A stretch of 64,000 nt of DNA. Source: Podarcis raffonei. Its lineage: Eukaryota; Chordata; Lepidosauria; Squamata; Lacertidae. The stretch is taken from positions 38,574,501 to 38,638,500 of the forward strand of contig NC_070603.1 of assembly GCF_027172205.1 (NCBI RefSeq), read 5' to 3'. Positions 11,601-23,600 of this stretch are shown in pieces. The translations under genes and the position numbers were made by a program. The notes beneath the pieces are model-generated. The model saw only the letters and a list, made by a program, of their open reading frames with translations, made no database searches and was not told the origin of the DNA. How positions within the stretch are numbered: the stretch's first letter is position 1; every line of letters starts with the position of its first letter.

Positions 11601-14600
11601 TCTTGGGCTCCAGCTTCCATCAGCCCCAGTCAGCTGATGGGAGGGAAGATGAAGGCTCCCTACCCCAGACTTTCTCCTTAACCATTTTTCATTACAAAAG
11701 CAAGCTTTCCTATCACTCCACAGTAATGGCAGGAGGAAGCACACCCACTAACAGTGCCCCTGCTACATCCCTATTAAAAGGCCCAAGGGCCTCCCTTATA
11801 CATGGAGTTGAATTTCAGATACTTTGATAGCAAGCCTGTGCAGCATACTTAAAAAAAGATCCTCCATAATGAAGCAATCAAAGGTTTGTTTTTTTAAGAC
11901 CAAAATTCCAAAGCTAATCAAATTTAATAAAATATGCAATGAAATCATGCATCTGGTCATAATTGGGTGGTTGCAAACAGAAATGACAGAGTGCAAAACT
12001 AGATTCTGCAGCCACCATTTTCATTTTTGCCTGTAGCTGTGAAGGATTATACAGGCAGTCCTAAAAAAAATAATATCAAAACAAGCTGAAGGTCTTCTTG
12101 TCACTTCTGGCTGATAAATATTTACCAAGAAAGCTACTAGATCATTATCACTCTGGAGAATTCATCATAATATGTGGTTGCTTCAAAGCACAACAAAGCT
12201 ACAAACTTGAAAAGGGTAAGATATACTGTTGTTTATTATTATGAGTTTACCTATAATATAACTTAATGGATTTTGCATGAAGCAGTGCTAAGATGTGGCT
12301 TTCCTAAGATGTGAGCTTGAAAGGCAAAAACGCTGCTTTATTATCAAACATCCTAAGGAGAATTATCAGTTGGTGCTTTGAAACCACAAGCATTAAAGAA
12401 GGGAACTGAACAGCTGGAGGAAGGCCACTTCGTCAGATCTATACACAGTTTTTCCTCCCAGGATAACAACATCTAATTCAACTATAATGATAACTTTAGC
12501 ACATACACACACACTGTAACAGCCATAGCTTCTCCATAACCATGGGAAATGTCTTATTTGATCAAGTGCTGATAATAAGTAATGTCTATCGTCTTACAAA
12601 ACTACAATGCCCTGCTGAGAAGGATGACTGTAAAACTAGTTTAGGACTACAGTGTGTAGACACTTCACAGCATGCTACGGTATCTGTGGTAAAATACACA
12701 TTGGACTTCTCTAAACATGCTGGTGTGGTTTGTAATCTTCTACTCCCTTCTAGTGACTAAAGTTTTGTAAAAGATGCTGGATTCAATAAGGCTGGCACTG
12801 TTATGGGGGGAAAACCGGTTTCCTACGCACCGCAGCTGGTTAGTAAAACATGCAGCTACCTTTCTGGCAAACTGAATTTCAAAGTGGTAAAAGTGCTTCT
12901 TGTATTGATATCAGCAACAGGCCAGTGTGAAGTATTGTACAAGTCCGGAATAGCTTTTAGCAGATTGGTACAAAGGCTTCCGAGTTCCTCACTTGACGGC
13001 GTTTACAAGCTGTAGGCTAACTGCCAATGGTGCCAAAGTACCGACAAAAAGCAACACTAATGCCTATCCATTGTAATTAACAAAAGTTAGTTGCACATAA
13101 ATCCCACTGAAATCAATGGGTCAAATTAGTAGCAACAAACTTTAGTTCTATAAAGCATAACTACCTTAATCAGACCGAGTCCAGTGTCTGCTACAAAACC
13201 CTTCCAAACACCCTTCTGAGAGAGGGGCCATTATTGTGTTCTTTCCCATATTGCCAAATCTTTACAAATAATTCCTGGCCATTGCACTTTGACACAATAG
13301 TACCTGCTTTTTATTTTAGAAAGCGTATTTTTGCTTTCGGGGAAGAGAATACAGGAAAATGTGTGTAACAAAATATAGACACATTCAGGGTTCACATTAG
13401 TTCACGTATATCCATTTCGGAGTATTCACCAGAAGCTTTTGAGCTAAGAAACTCCAAACATCACATTCAGGTTAACATGCAGCCCCCAGTTCTTTCAATT
13501 TTAAATCCACAGGGTATTCCAGAGAACTTGAATACAAACCACTACTCAAAGATCTTACTTTTTTTAAAACAACAGCAGAAACGTCTGCAGAAGAAAATGT
13601 TGCAACTGCAGATTGCTTGAGAGAACAGTGAAGTAAGAATACATTGTGTATTATTCTGAACTAGACACCTGTCTTTGTAACAAAATGTTCAAATCCTACA
13701 CCCAAGGAAAGTATCAGAAATTAAGGATAAGTGAAAGCTTATGAAGCAATTCACAAACAAAAAACATACACACCGTTCTGTATACAATTGCTACAATATA
13801 CAAATATCCAGGTTTTTTCAATACTCCTAATTGCCCATATCACATGCAAGTGGAATTGGTGCTGATGCCAGATATGTAAAATCACTGATTAATCCAAGTC
13901 TCTTCAATTCATCACTTCCCAAATTTTGCATGTGCTTGCTTACTCCTGCCCTTCACCAGTCAATTATGAAGTAGTTAAAAGTACAAATACTATAAAACCT
14001 ATTAACACAAACCACAAAATAGCATAGTATAAGTATCTAATTAACTCACAGCAACTTAAAATAATTAAAAACAACAAAGTGGGTACCAGGGGAGCTTCCT
14101 TTAATAGGAATATGTGAATACTCAATATGCGAAGTACATCTTCATTCCACCAGGTGCTCTTATAATATTCCTAGAGCTGGGCTTTTAAGTAACTATTACA
14201 TTGTTCTAATTTCAATGTATTTTAATTAGAGATCTCTTAAAAGTTTAAGAAATGTGTCATCCACATGAATACTGCTAATGCCCATAAAAGAACTAAATCA
14301 GTCGTATTATTCAAAATAATTAGTTTTTAATTTGCATGGTTCTATTATTGTCTATAATTATTCTAAAACATGTTTTTAACCTTCTAATGAATCAATCACA
14401 ACTGATCTGAAAAAATTATCAAGACAATGAACCACAATTTCACAAATTTGCACCTAGCTCCAAGCCCTGTATATTAGGGGCAAGCAGGTTTCAAAAAAAT
14501 ATTACCAACTTCCCAAGAACTACATTCCACAATGGTTGGTTTGGTTTACGTAAAGCCACAAATACATATCATGGTAGTTATTTTGCAACCACTCAAATGT

Positions 14601-17600
14601 ACCTACTAAGGAAATCCTTTGCCATTTTGTCTGTAAAGTCATCCACCAAAGTAATCCCACCTGCACAAGGAATTCCATCTGTGCAAAAAAGCTTTCTTTC
14701 CCATCTCTCCCTGCATCCCACTCACCAGCTTCAGATGGTTGGGGGAACCCCAGAACTGTTTGGTGAGGCACAGGGAGAGGAAGTCTCATTGCGCAGATGC
14801 AAGTTCTTTTGCTAACAGGATGGATTTATTGGATACAGCCTATTATTACAACAAGCAAGTAAAGTTCTATATTTGATAAAATGTATATAGTTCACTCTCA
14901 AAAACATGTCAGTCAAAAGTAACACTGGTGTCTATCAGAAGGAAGCCTACTGATTTCATCAGCAGTAATACAGCAGATGTAAACAATGGATATGTACATA
15001 TCCCTGAAATTCAAAGCCAATAAACATATGTAAGACATGTGTACTTATAGATACTTCTTCATAAGCCACAAGCTAACTCAAAACTATTATTCACACTACT
15101 GGGAGAAAGAGTATTGAAACATATCCAATATGTACTATGCAGGACGAGTTTAATTAATCCAATTATATTTGCATAAGTACTTTCTGTTCCTGAAAAAAAT
15201 AATTCAATAAATCTAGCACCACATAAGACAATGAATCAAACTCTACTTCTGTGTTCTTAAACTAATTTTAAACCCAACAACAACAAGAGGTCACAGTCAC
15301 TGAACTTTAGAATGTTGAAGCTGGATTCAGACCCAGAAATTAGCTCCATGGGTTCAGAAGTGCTCAGCTGAAAGGAGCACTGGAAGCTGCTGAAGTCTGC
15401 TCCAGCTTGGATTAAATTTCAAACCGGAGAAAATTTCTCAGTTTATGCCCTAGTTTAAATGGCTGCACCTGACACAACTGCTCCTGGGCAGCAAAAACCC
15501 ATTATTTCAGTAGACCACCTTGCCACAAGAATCTCTTTTGACTAATTGGCATTTCAGTAATCCTATTTTAGTATTCCTCCCGAAGAAACGGAACAAATCC
15601 TGAAGATCGTTAGGGAAGCACCATTGTGATTTTACTCAACTCCCACACTGGCATGTTATCCTGGTGGAAAAGCAGTGAAGGAACTATTTACATTGTTTAA
15701 AAAACTGTTCTGAATCCAAAGACCTAATTAATCAGAAACAAGTTTCTATTTCTATAGGAACCATAATCACTGACAGAAGTAGTTGTATCCAGCAAAGGTC
15801 AGGGTGTCAAAAGATCAGACTAATTACCCACAGTCTCTTCACTCCCATGCTGCAGAAAAAAAATTAAGAGTCCTCCACCTCGTCTTCTTCCTTGCAGCCT
15901 CCCCTTCCCATTTCATTTCCCCCGCTTCAGATAACAACCTCATCCTAGTTGCAGGCTCACTGTACCTACACCGATGGGCAGCCTCCACAGTGCTATTAAC
16001 CTAAGTATGCATGGCTGAGTTCTTTGATACATTAAGGTATCTCTCCCTTGAAATGCCTTGCAGAAAATTCATTTGAGAGTACAGCCATCTGTAATGGTTC
16101 TGCAAGAATGCCCTTTTGCTGCATATCTAGGTGTGCAAGAACCACCTGCAAGAAAAAGGATTCAAATTTGCAGCCCATAAGGTCATTGCCCTACTTGGAA
16201 CATCTTGGCCAGGCAAGACATAGAAGATTTAGAAAATCCTGTCATGTTTAGAAAAAGAGGCAGAGTTTCTTTTCATTTGTATAGTAGCTTGGAGAACCAA
16301 AGGGTAGGCTGCTGGATCCATCTAATTCAGCATTGTGCTCTCACAGTAGCCAACCATACGAATGTGGGAAACCCAGCAAGCAAAATATGAGCACAAGAGC
16401 ATTATTCCCTCCTGTGGTTTCAAGCAACTGGTATTCAGAAGCATTGCTGCTTCCAACTGTGAAGGTAAAGCATAGCCATCGTGGTTAGACTCCTCCTGTT
16501 TCTTGCCTTCTCCTTAAAGGTAAAGGTAAAGGACCCCTGACCGTTAAGTCCAGTCGCGAATGACTCTGGGGTTGCGGCGCTCATCTCGCTTTATTGGCTG
16601 AGGGAGATGATGTTTATCCGCAGACAGTTTTTCTGGGTCATGTGGCCAGCATGACTAAGCCACTTCTGGTGAAACCATAGCAGCGCACGGAAATGCCGTT
16701 TACCTTCCCACCGGAGCAGCACCTATTTATCTACTTGCACTTTGATGTGCTTTCGAACTGCTGGGTTGGTAGGAGCAGGGACCGAGCAACAGGAGCTCAC
16801 CCCATCGCGGGGATTCGAACTGCCGACCTTCCGATCAGCAAGCCCTAGGCTCAGTGGTTTAGACCATAGTGCCACCTGCGTCCCTGCCTTCTCCTTAACA
16901 GAGTGCAAATAAAGAAAAATCTCTGCCCTGGTACTCCCTCAAGCCCTCCACACAAGCCAGAGGACTTAGAAAAGCCCAGCGGTTAGCAGTGAGGACAAAA
17001 AGGCTTAGCTAGTAAGCCAGGTTGAGATTTGGGGGCCTCTGTTAAAGCCCACTGACTTCAGCGTTAAATATTCCCTGTAGATCATGAGGAAGAGCACTAC
17101 AGGATCCAGTTTCCTTTGAACAAGTGAGCACTAGAGACTTATGGGGCTGGTTCCGATGTATTGCTAAACCATACAAAAGAATTTGCTTTAAAATGATAGA
17201 AAGTGCTTTAAAAACAAATCTCATTTTGTTCAACTGCTATTTTAATCAAGACAGAAGATGGTTCAATTTACTTTTCTATTTTCCATTTCTATAGTACCTT
17301 TCAAAAGACTACACAAAATATGTGATGTTGGGATTGTCTTCCCTATATAGAATCGCAGAATTGTAGAGATGGAAGGAACCCTGAGGATCATCTAGTCCAC
17401 CCCCTGCAATGCAGGAATAGGCAGCTGTCCCATATGGGGATCAAACCTGCAACCTTAGCAGTATCGGCACCAAGCTTTAACCAACAGTCAAGGCACCAGT
17501 TTTTGCATGTTGACATAGCCTTTTCCAGTTTTCCTTCCAACAGCAGAGAAGAACTTGTTATTACTGTAAGTTTAAATAACTATTTAAACATGTAGACTAA

Positions 17601-20600
17601 AAGGACAAAATGAAGTGAATGAGCAGAAGCATTCAGCTTACAAAAGTGATTAAACTCACCAAGGACAGAAGCTTTGCTGTTGGAATGAATAGCGAAATGT
17701 GCAGATAAAAGATTAGTGTTAATGTCTGTCTATACAAGAACACTTACAGATAACCTCTGAAACAGAAAAATGTGCTATATAAACATGAGTCATCAATGGG
17801 ATGAACAGGACACAAAAGCTGGTGATCTTGAAGGCTGTGAGTATTGTTTCCAAGGGACTAGAAGGAACAGCAGTATTCTTTGGAAAGACCTTGTGTGTAC
17901 TTAGGCAACAGCTTTCACAAAATAGTTTGGCCAGCTCATGGGATCGCCAACACAACCCTGGAAGCATGCATGTGCCTGCAGAGTTCCATCCATTCCCACC
18001 TCACCACACACACCCACACACACTGCCTGTACACAACACCCTTCACTGGCATTAGACAAAGTTTTTTGAGGGGTTTAACAGCTGAGAAGGAGTCAACATT
18101 CTCCTCCACAGCTGCACATTCAGCAATCACACTTGATGTGCAATATTTCTTGGAATGCCGACTTCATAAATTTTCAGTAGCATCTTAGACTGCTTCTCTT
18201 CCACTACCACTCTCAATGGCATTTTACAAAAAGTAGCAATTGATGAGATAACCGCCCCACATTTACCCTTGCAAAGACGAAAAATAAAGACTTGAGCCTC
18301 CTATCACCAAATTAGCACCATATTTCTAAAGAGTGAACTATAATCAAAGGCACCAAAACAGATGCTCAGCAGATATTGCTAGTGACATCCTTGGATAATC
18401 AGCTCAGAGCGGAAACAACAAGATATATAGGTTATGTGAGTGTAACATATGTAAGATTCAAGTATGAACTACTGGTAGTTATACAGTGAAGATAACTCTA
18501 ACCTGCTCGGGGTTCTACAGTCCTATTTGCCCCTTCATCCATAAAGACAAACCGTCCGCCTCCAAAGTCTTCTGTGTAGTCTGAGAGGTAAAGCAACGAC
18601 GTGTAGTCAAAAGAGCCGTAGGTCACCTAGGAAGAAAAACCACCAAATAAAAATATCCAGTCCCATAGGGGTTTGTCTGTGCAAGTTTGAGGATCTTGGG
18701 AGTTATCATCATCACCACTGATTTATTAACTGCCTTTTAATAAGCAGGCAATTTACTCTTATTAAAAAGTGTTTAAATTGGGGGGGGGGGCACACAAATA
18801 AATTTAAAACAAGACTAAAACACTTGCAAAACAGACAAAAGTTCTTCTAGGGATATTATACTTAAACAACAACTTAAGGCGAAGAACATCTCAAACTGGT
18901 TTGTAATTTTATTTGTAAATAAATAAATATTTGTAGATATCTATTTCTTGAGAACCAATCTTGTCCAACTCTGTTGGATCGCATCTCTCAGAAGAAATGG
19001 ATACGACTTTGAGCTCTCACACCCCTGTGGAGACATATCTATAATCCTAGAACTGTGCAGCTATATAGCAGGGTCTCAGACTGTTATCTAGCCAAATCAC
19101 TTACGCTATGTGGAATTTTCTGCATCATGCTGGCCCCATGTCAATACCTCAGCCAAACAGAACTAAAATAAATGCAACTAGGAAATGTACCTTCATATAG
19201 CAGATATAGATCCAAAAGGTGCCTAATTTTCACTTCCTTTTTCCAATATTTAAAATCAGAAAGTTTAATTTTGTGACATTTCTTTTACAAGTATTGGGAT
19301 ATCAGCAACACTTGATTCCCCTGGTCCCCACAAAGTATTTGTGCATTCCTATCCTTTTACTAGGGACACAAGTGGAGCTGTGGGTTAAACCACAGAGCCT
19401 AGGACTTGCAGATCAGAAGGTCGGCGGTTCGAATCACCGCAACGGGGTGAGCTCCCGTTGCTTGGTCCCTGCTCCTGCCAACCTAGCAGTTTGAAAGCAC
19501 GTCAAAGTGCAAGTAGATAAATAGGTACTGCTCTGGCAGGAAGGTAAACGGCGTTTCCGTGCGCTGCTCTGGTTTGCCAGAAGGGGCTTATTCATGCTGG
19601 CCACATGACCCGGAAGCTGTACGCCGGCTCCCTCGGCCAGTAAAGTGAGATGAGCACCGCAACCCCAGAGTCGGCCACTACTGGACCTAATGGTCAGGGG
19701 TCCCTTTACCTTTTACCTATCCTTTTACTCCTTCATCTTTGCAACATTGCTGATTATTCTTTTGATCTGATAAACACTTTCCCCATTTGACAAGCATTTA
19801 CTAACTGCAACAGAGTGGGCGAACTGTATTTACAATTACTGTTAAAGCAAGCTTGAAATCGTCCTAAGGAAGAAAATCCATTCATTGTGCCATCTGAAAC
19901 CACGCCTTTCAAATCCCCTGCAACATTTTCCCTATAGGTCATGGTTGGCAACCTCTTATAAAATGCTGCATTCTTCAATGTTATTGGAGTACTTTAAATG
20001 GATTTCTGAGCAAACAACAGAATGTTTCCCTTAGAAATTGATTTTTACTTCAGCATAGGTCACAGTTTCATATTTCAGATATGAGAGGACCTTTTGAACG
20101 TGGCTGACGCAATGTAAAATAATGTTTTGTTAATTTGATAGAGCAGGCATAGGCAAACTCGGCCCTCCAGATGTTTTGGGACTACAACTCCCATCACCCC
20201 TAGCTAACAGGACCAGCGGTCAGGGATGATGGGAATTGTAGTCTCAAAACATCTGGAGGGCTGAGTTTGCCTATGCCTGTGCTAGAGCCTCGCCCACGAA
20301 ATAAACAAGAACTTTCATTCATGTCAGGATTTAGAATTCTATACAAAAACCCCAAATTCCCCGAGTCCCAACCCTAACCTTTAAAAACAAATACCAGGAA
20401 ATATATTTAGTGTTGCCAAGATACCACTACACAATTCTGGGAGGAAAACACAGAAGAAATACCGTATTTTTCGCACCATAGGGTGCACCGGACCATAGGG
20501 CGCACCCAGTTTTTAGGGGGGGAAATCAAGAAAAAAATTATCCCCCCCCCCAGCCCCAAAGAGCAGCGTACTGGCTGCGCACAACCTCTCCCTGCCGGAG

Positions 20601-23600
20601 GGGTTGCGCACGGCTATGGCACAAGCCAAGGCAGGATTGATCCCGCTCACTGTTTTGGCTTCCTCTTTAGCCCCGCGCAACCTCTCCTTGCCGGGAGAGG
20701 CTGCGTGGGGCTAAAGAAGCCATAGCCCCGTGCAGCCTCTCCTTGCCGGAGGGGTTGCGCGCAGCTATGGAGCAAGCCAAGGCAGCGAATGGGATGGATC
20801 CCGGTCGCTGTTTTGGCTTCCCCTTTAGCCCCGTGCAGCCTCTCCTTGCCGGAGGGGTTGCGCGCGGCTATGGCACAAGCCTGCATTCACTCCATAGGAC
20901 GCACACACATTTCCCCTCCATTTTTGGAGGGGAAAAACTGCGTCCAATAGAGCGAAAAATATGGTAAGTTCCTCAGGTGAAAATTAAGGGAGATTTGAAA
21001 GGCTAACTTGAAAATCCATGGGGGGGGGATTCCATAAACCAGCATATGCTTTTTGGGATTACTCTACTATGTTATTTATTTGGTGGAGCAAAGGGACAGA
21101 CAGCGTGGGGAGGAAAAACAGGAAAAGTGGGAGACACATTTTCTGTCTGTCTAGGGCTCCAACAGATGGAAAAGTGACTCAACAACACGCAGTGGCTACA
21201 TCATTCAAAAGAAAAAACAGAGATAAGCCAGTCACTAAATTTCTGCTGCTAGACTGTCCAACACAACTACTGTGCTAAAAAAAGCAGGAATGGGGAACTC
21301 TTGGCTCCCCAAAGGTTGTTTGGCTCCAGCACACATCAGTCCCAGCTAATGTGGCCAACCGTCAAGGATTATGGAAGTCATTGTCCAAAAAGCATCTGGA
21401 AAGCCACAGCTTCACCATCACTGTGTTAAAGTGATGCACCCGGATTAATTTTTCACAACATGAATCAGTGGGGAAAAAATTCAGGAGAGAAAACCCAGTA
21501 CCTGTAGAAACAGTTAACTTTTCTAAGGATTTAACACTGCTTAGAAAGCTACTTTCACGCAGTTGTAAAATACAAACCCAATAAAATCACTTTAAAGACA
21601 AGGAAGTTTATAAACACTTACATGCCAAAGTTTCAAGATTTCTTGTAGCTGTAATTTATTTTCCTGGAAGTTCTTACATAAGTACAAAACAGTTCGACTG
21701 TTAGCCTGTTATCTTTCAGTTTCTGTTTTGGCCCTTTTGCTTGCTTGTTTTTACAACTACAGCTACAGACGACCAAGTATGGTAAGCCTTAACTGCTTGT
21801 GTATTACACAAATTTACAGTCTCCACCATACAGAAACGTAAAAAGCTAAAAAGTGGGGGAGGGGGTTTCAATCTTACTGCTAATGGAGGACAATGAGTTA
21901 CAAATGCTGAAATCCATGTGATACAGCAATCTGAGTCTATCTAGTAGATTCTCATCTGGAAGGATTATGAAAATCCAGCAGAATGTATGAAACAAACCAG
22001 ACAAGTAAGGCCAATGTGGGCAGGAAGAATATCTGATTTGGACAAGGAACACTTGGGTTCAAATCTCTGCTAAAGAATTAATTTGCTAAGTTTATCAACT
22101 GGAAAATGGAATTAACACATTTACTCAGGAGTTAAACTCAGTGAGAGTTATTTCTATGTAAACATACTTGGAACTGAAGTATTAATCACAATAACTTGCT
22201 GTAGTAATGCAGTAATTACTGTTCTAGTGTCTACATTTACTAAGACAATAGCACACTATAATTAAAGAACAGATATGAAGGGTTGTTGGAGTAGAAGGGG
22301 AAAAACCCACTTACCTTATCAATATGTGGGTGCCAGTATTCATCATGAGTTGTCTTGGCTTCTGAGTTGTTTATTCTAGAGAAGAAGGTTGGCTTCGTCA
22401 AATACATGGAAGAGGAGCTGATACCAAAAGTGAGAGCGATTTTTTGTTGGATTCTCTGCCTCACATCACTGCAAAGGAGAAAACAGCATCTTAAGTGACT
22501 AGGACGTTGCATAGGACTCAACAGTATTTTCTCTCTATAATAATGCTTAAGCATTTATACAGCGTTTTCAAAATGCTTCACGTAAATATTTTCAGGAATC
22601 CTTAAAAAAAACAACTCTGTGTGATGCAGTCCACTAATATTATGTATTGCAAATGGTGAGCTGAGTGTGTGTAGCCTGCATAAAATCACCTAGTGAGTCC
22701 TCAGCAGAGGCAAGATCAGAATCAGACTTCCTGATAAGTACTCAGCCATCAAACGACATCATTGTCTATACTGACTTATGAGGATTCCTGAGAAAAGTGA
22801 AGCTGAGTCCTGCAGCAAGATATTGCAGTGTATCCCCACTACTATCTGACTAGGTTGCCCCAGCCACTCTGGGCAGCTTCCAGCACATACAAAAACATAA
22901 TAAAACATTAAACATTAAAAACTTCCCTATACACGGCTGCCTTCAGATGTCTTCTAAAGGTTGTATATTTACTGATCTCCCTGACTTCTGATGGGAGGGC
23001 GCTCCACAGGGATTGCTGACCTGCTCTCAGCTATGCTACAGAACCACCACTCTATGAACAAACAGTGATACTACAAATTCCAGCCCACCCAGCATCAGGT
23101 GACGCAAGGAACCAAGAGGCTCCCATCTGGCCCTAACAAAGCAGCAGACTCTGGCTGAGATCCTCTGACTGAGCAACTCATCACTCAGAAATAGACTAAA
23201 CTGCTTTTCTAGCTGCACTGTCACTTGCTCAGCCACCTTTGGAAATATTCTCTGGCCTTCCTGACCTGATTGCACGTGTGGCAGTTCATCTGCGTGCCTA
23301 CATTAAATCACTCTGCACTGGATAAGCTAGTAGAAGAGTTTCATTCAAAATAGGTAGAGAAGTTGCTCTACATTAAAGAGCTCAGGATGCAGAAAGGATA
23401 CCTCTTCCTAATGCCTATTACTGGGATGACATTAGATTCAGCAGATCAAAGGAAAGAAGAATATACTGCCTTTTAATAGACTTAAGCCCAGCAAGGCTCT
23501 GTACCTGGTTATCTGGCAAGCTGTCTCTTTACTGGAAAAAAGATAAGCAAAAATGCTGCTTCTGACTGTCCTAAATTTCCATCAGTGAGAAATTTAGAAG

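Larger units (their letters stand above)
8666..18502 (-). other. OGFOD3 intron 8 (9.8 kb)
   Basis: The largest intron. It holds a CR1-like tail near 10.6 kb, a hAT-like relic near 11.1 kb, an old interspersed repeat at 16.3-16.5 kb, a SINE at 16.5-16.9 kb and another old repeat at 17.35-17.49 kb. About 11.4-16.2 kb is AT-rich with nothing I can name. No exon or RNA gene was recognised. Confidence 0.75.
18627..22314 (-). other. OGFOD3 intron 7
   Basis: Contains a SINE (19.36-19.72 kb), a hAT-type element (20.14-20.28 kb), a TA-flanked element with internal repeats (20.46-20.96 kb) and a hAT-like relic (21.28-21.42 kb). The remainder is unassigned. Confidence 0.75.

Noticed and set aside
19369-19440. 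tRNA gene-like sequence with a good B box
   Set aside because: It is the head of a SINE with a perfect 14 bp target-site duplication. The same head occurs in two other SINE copies.
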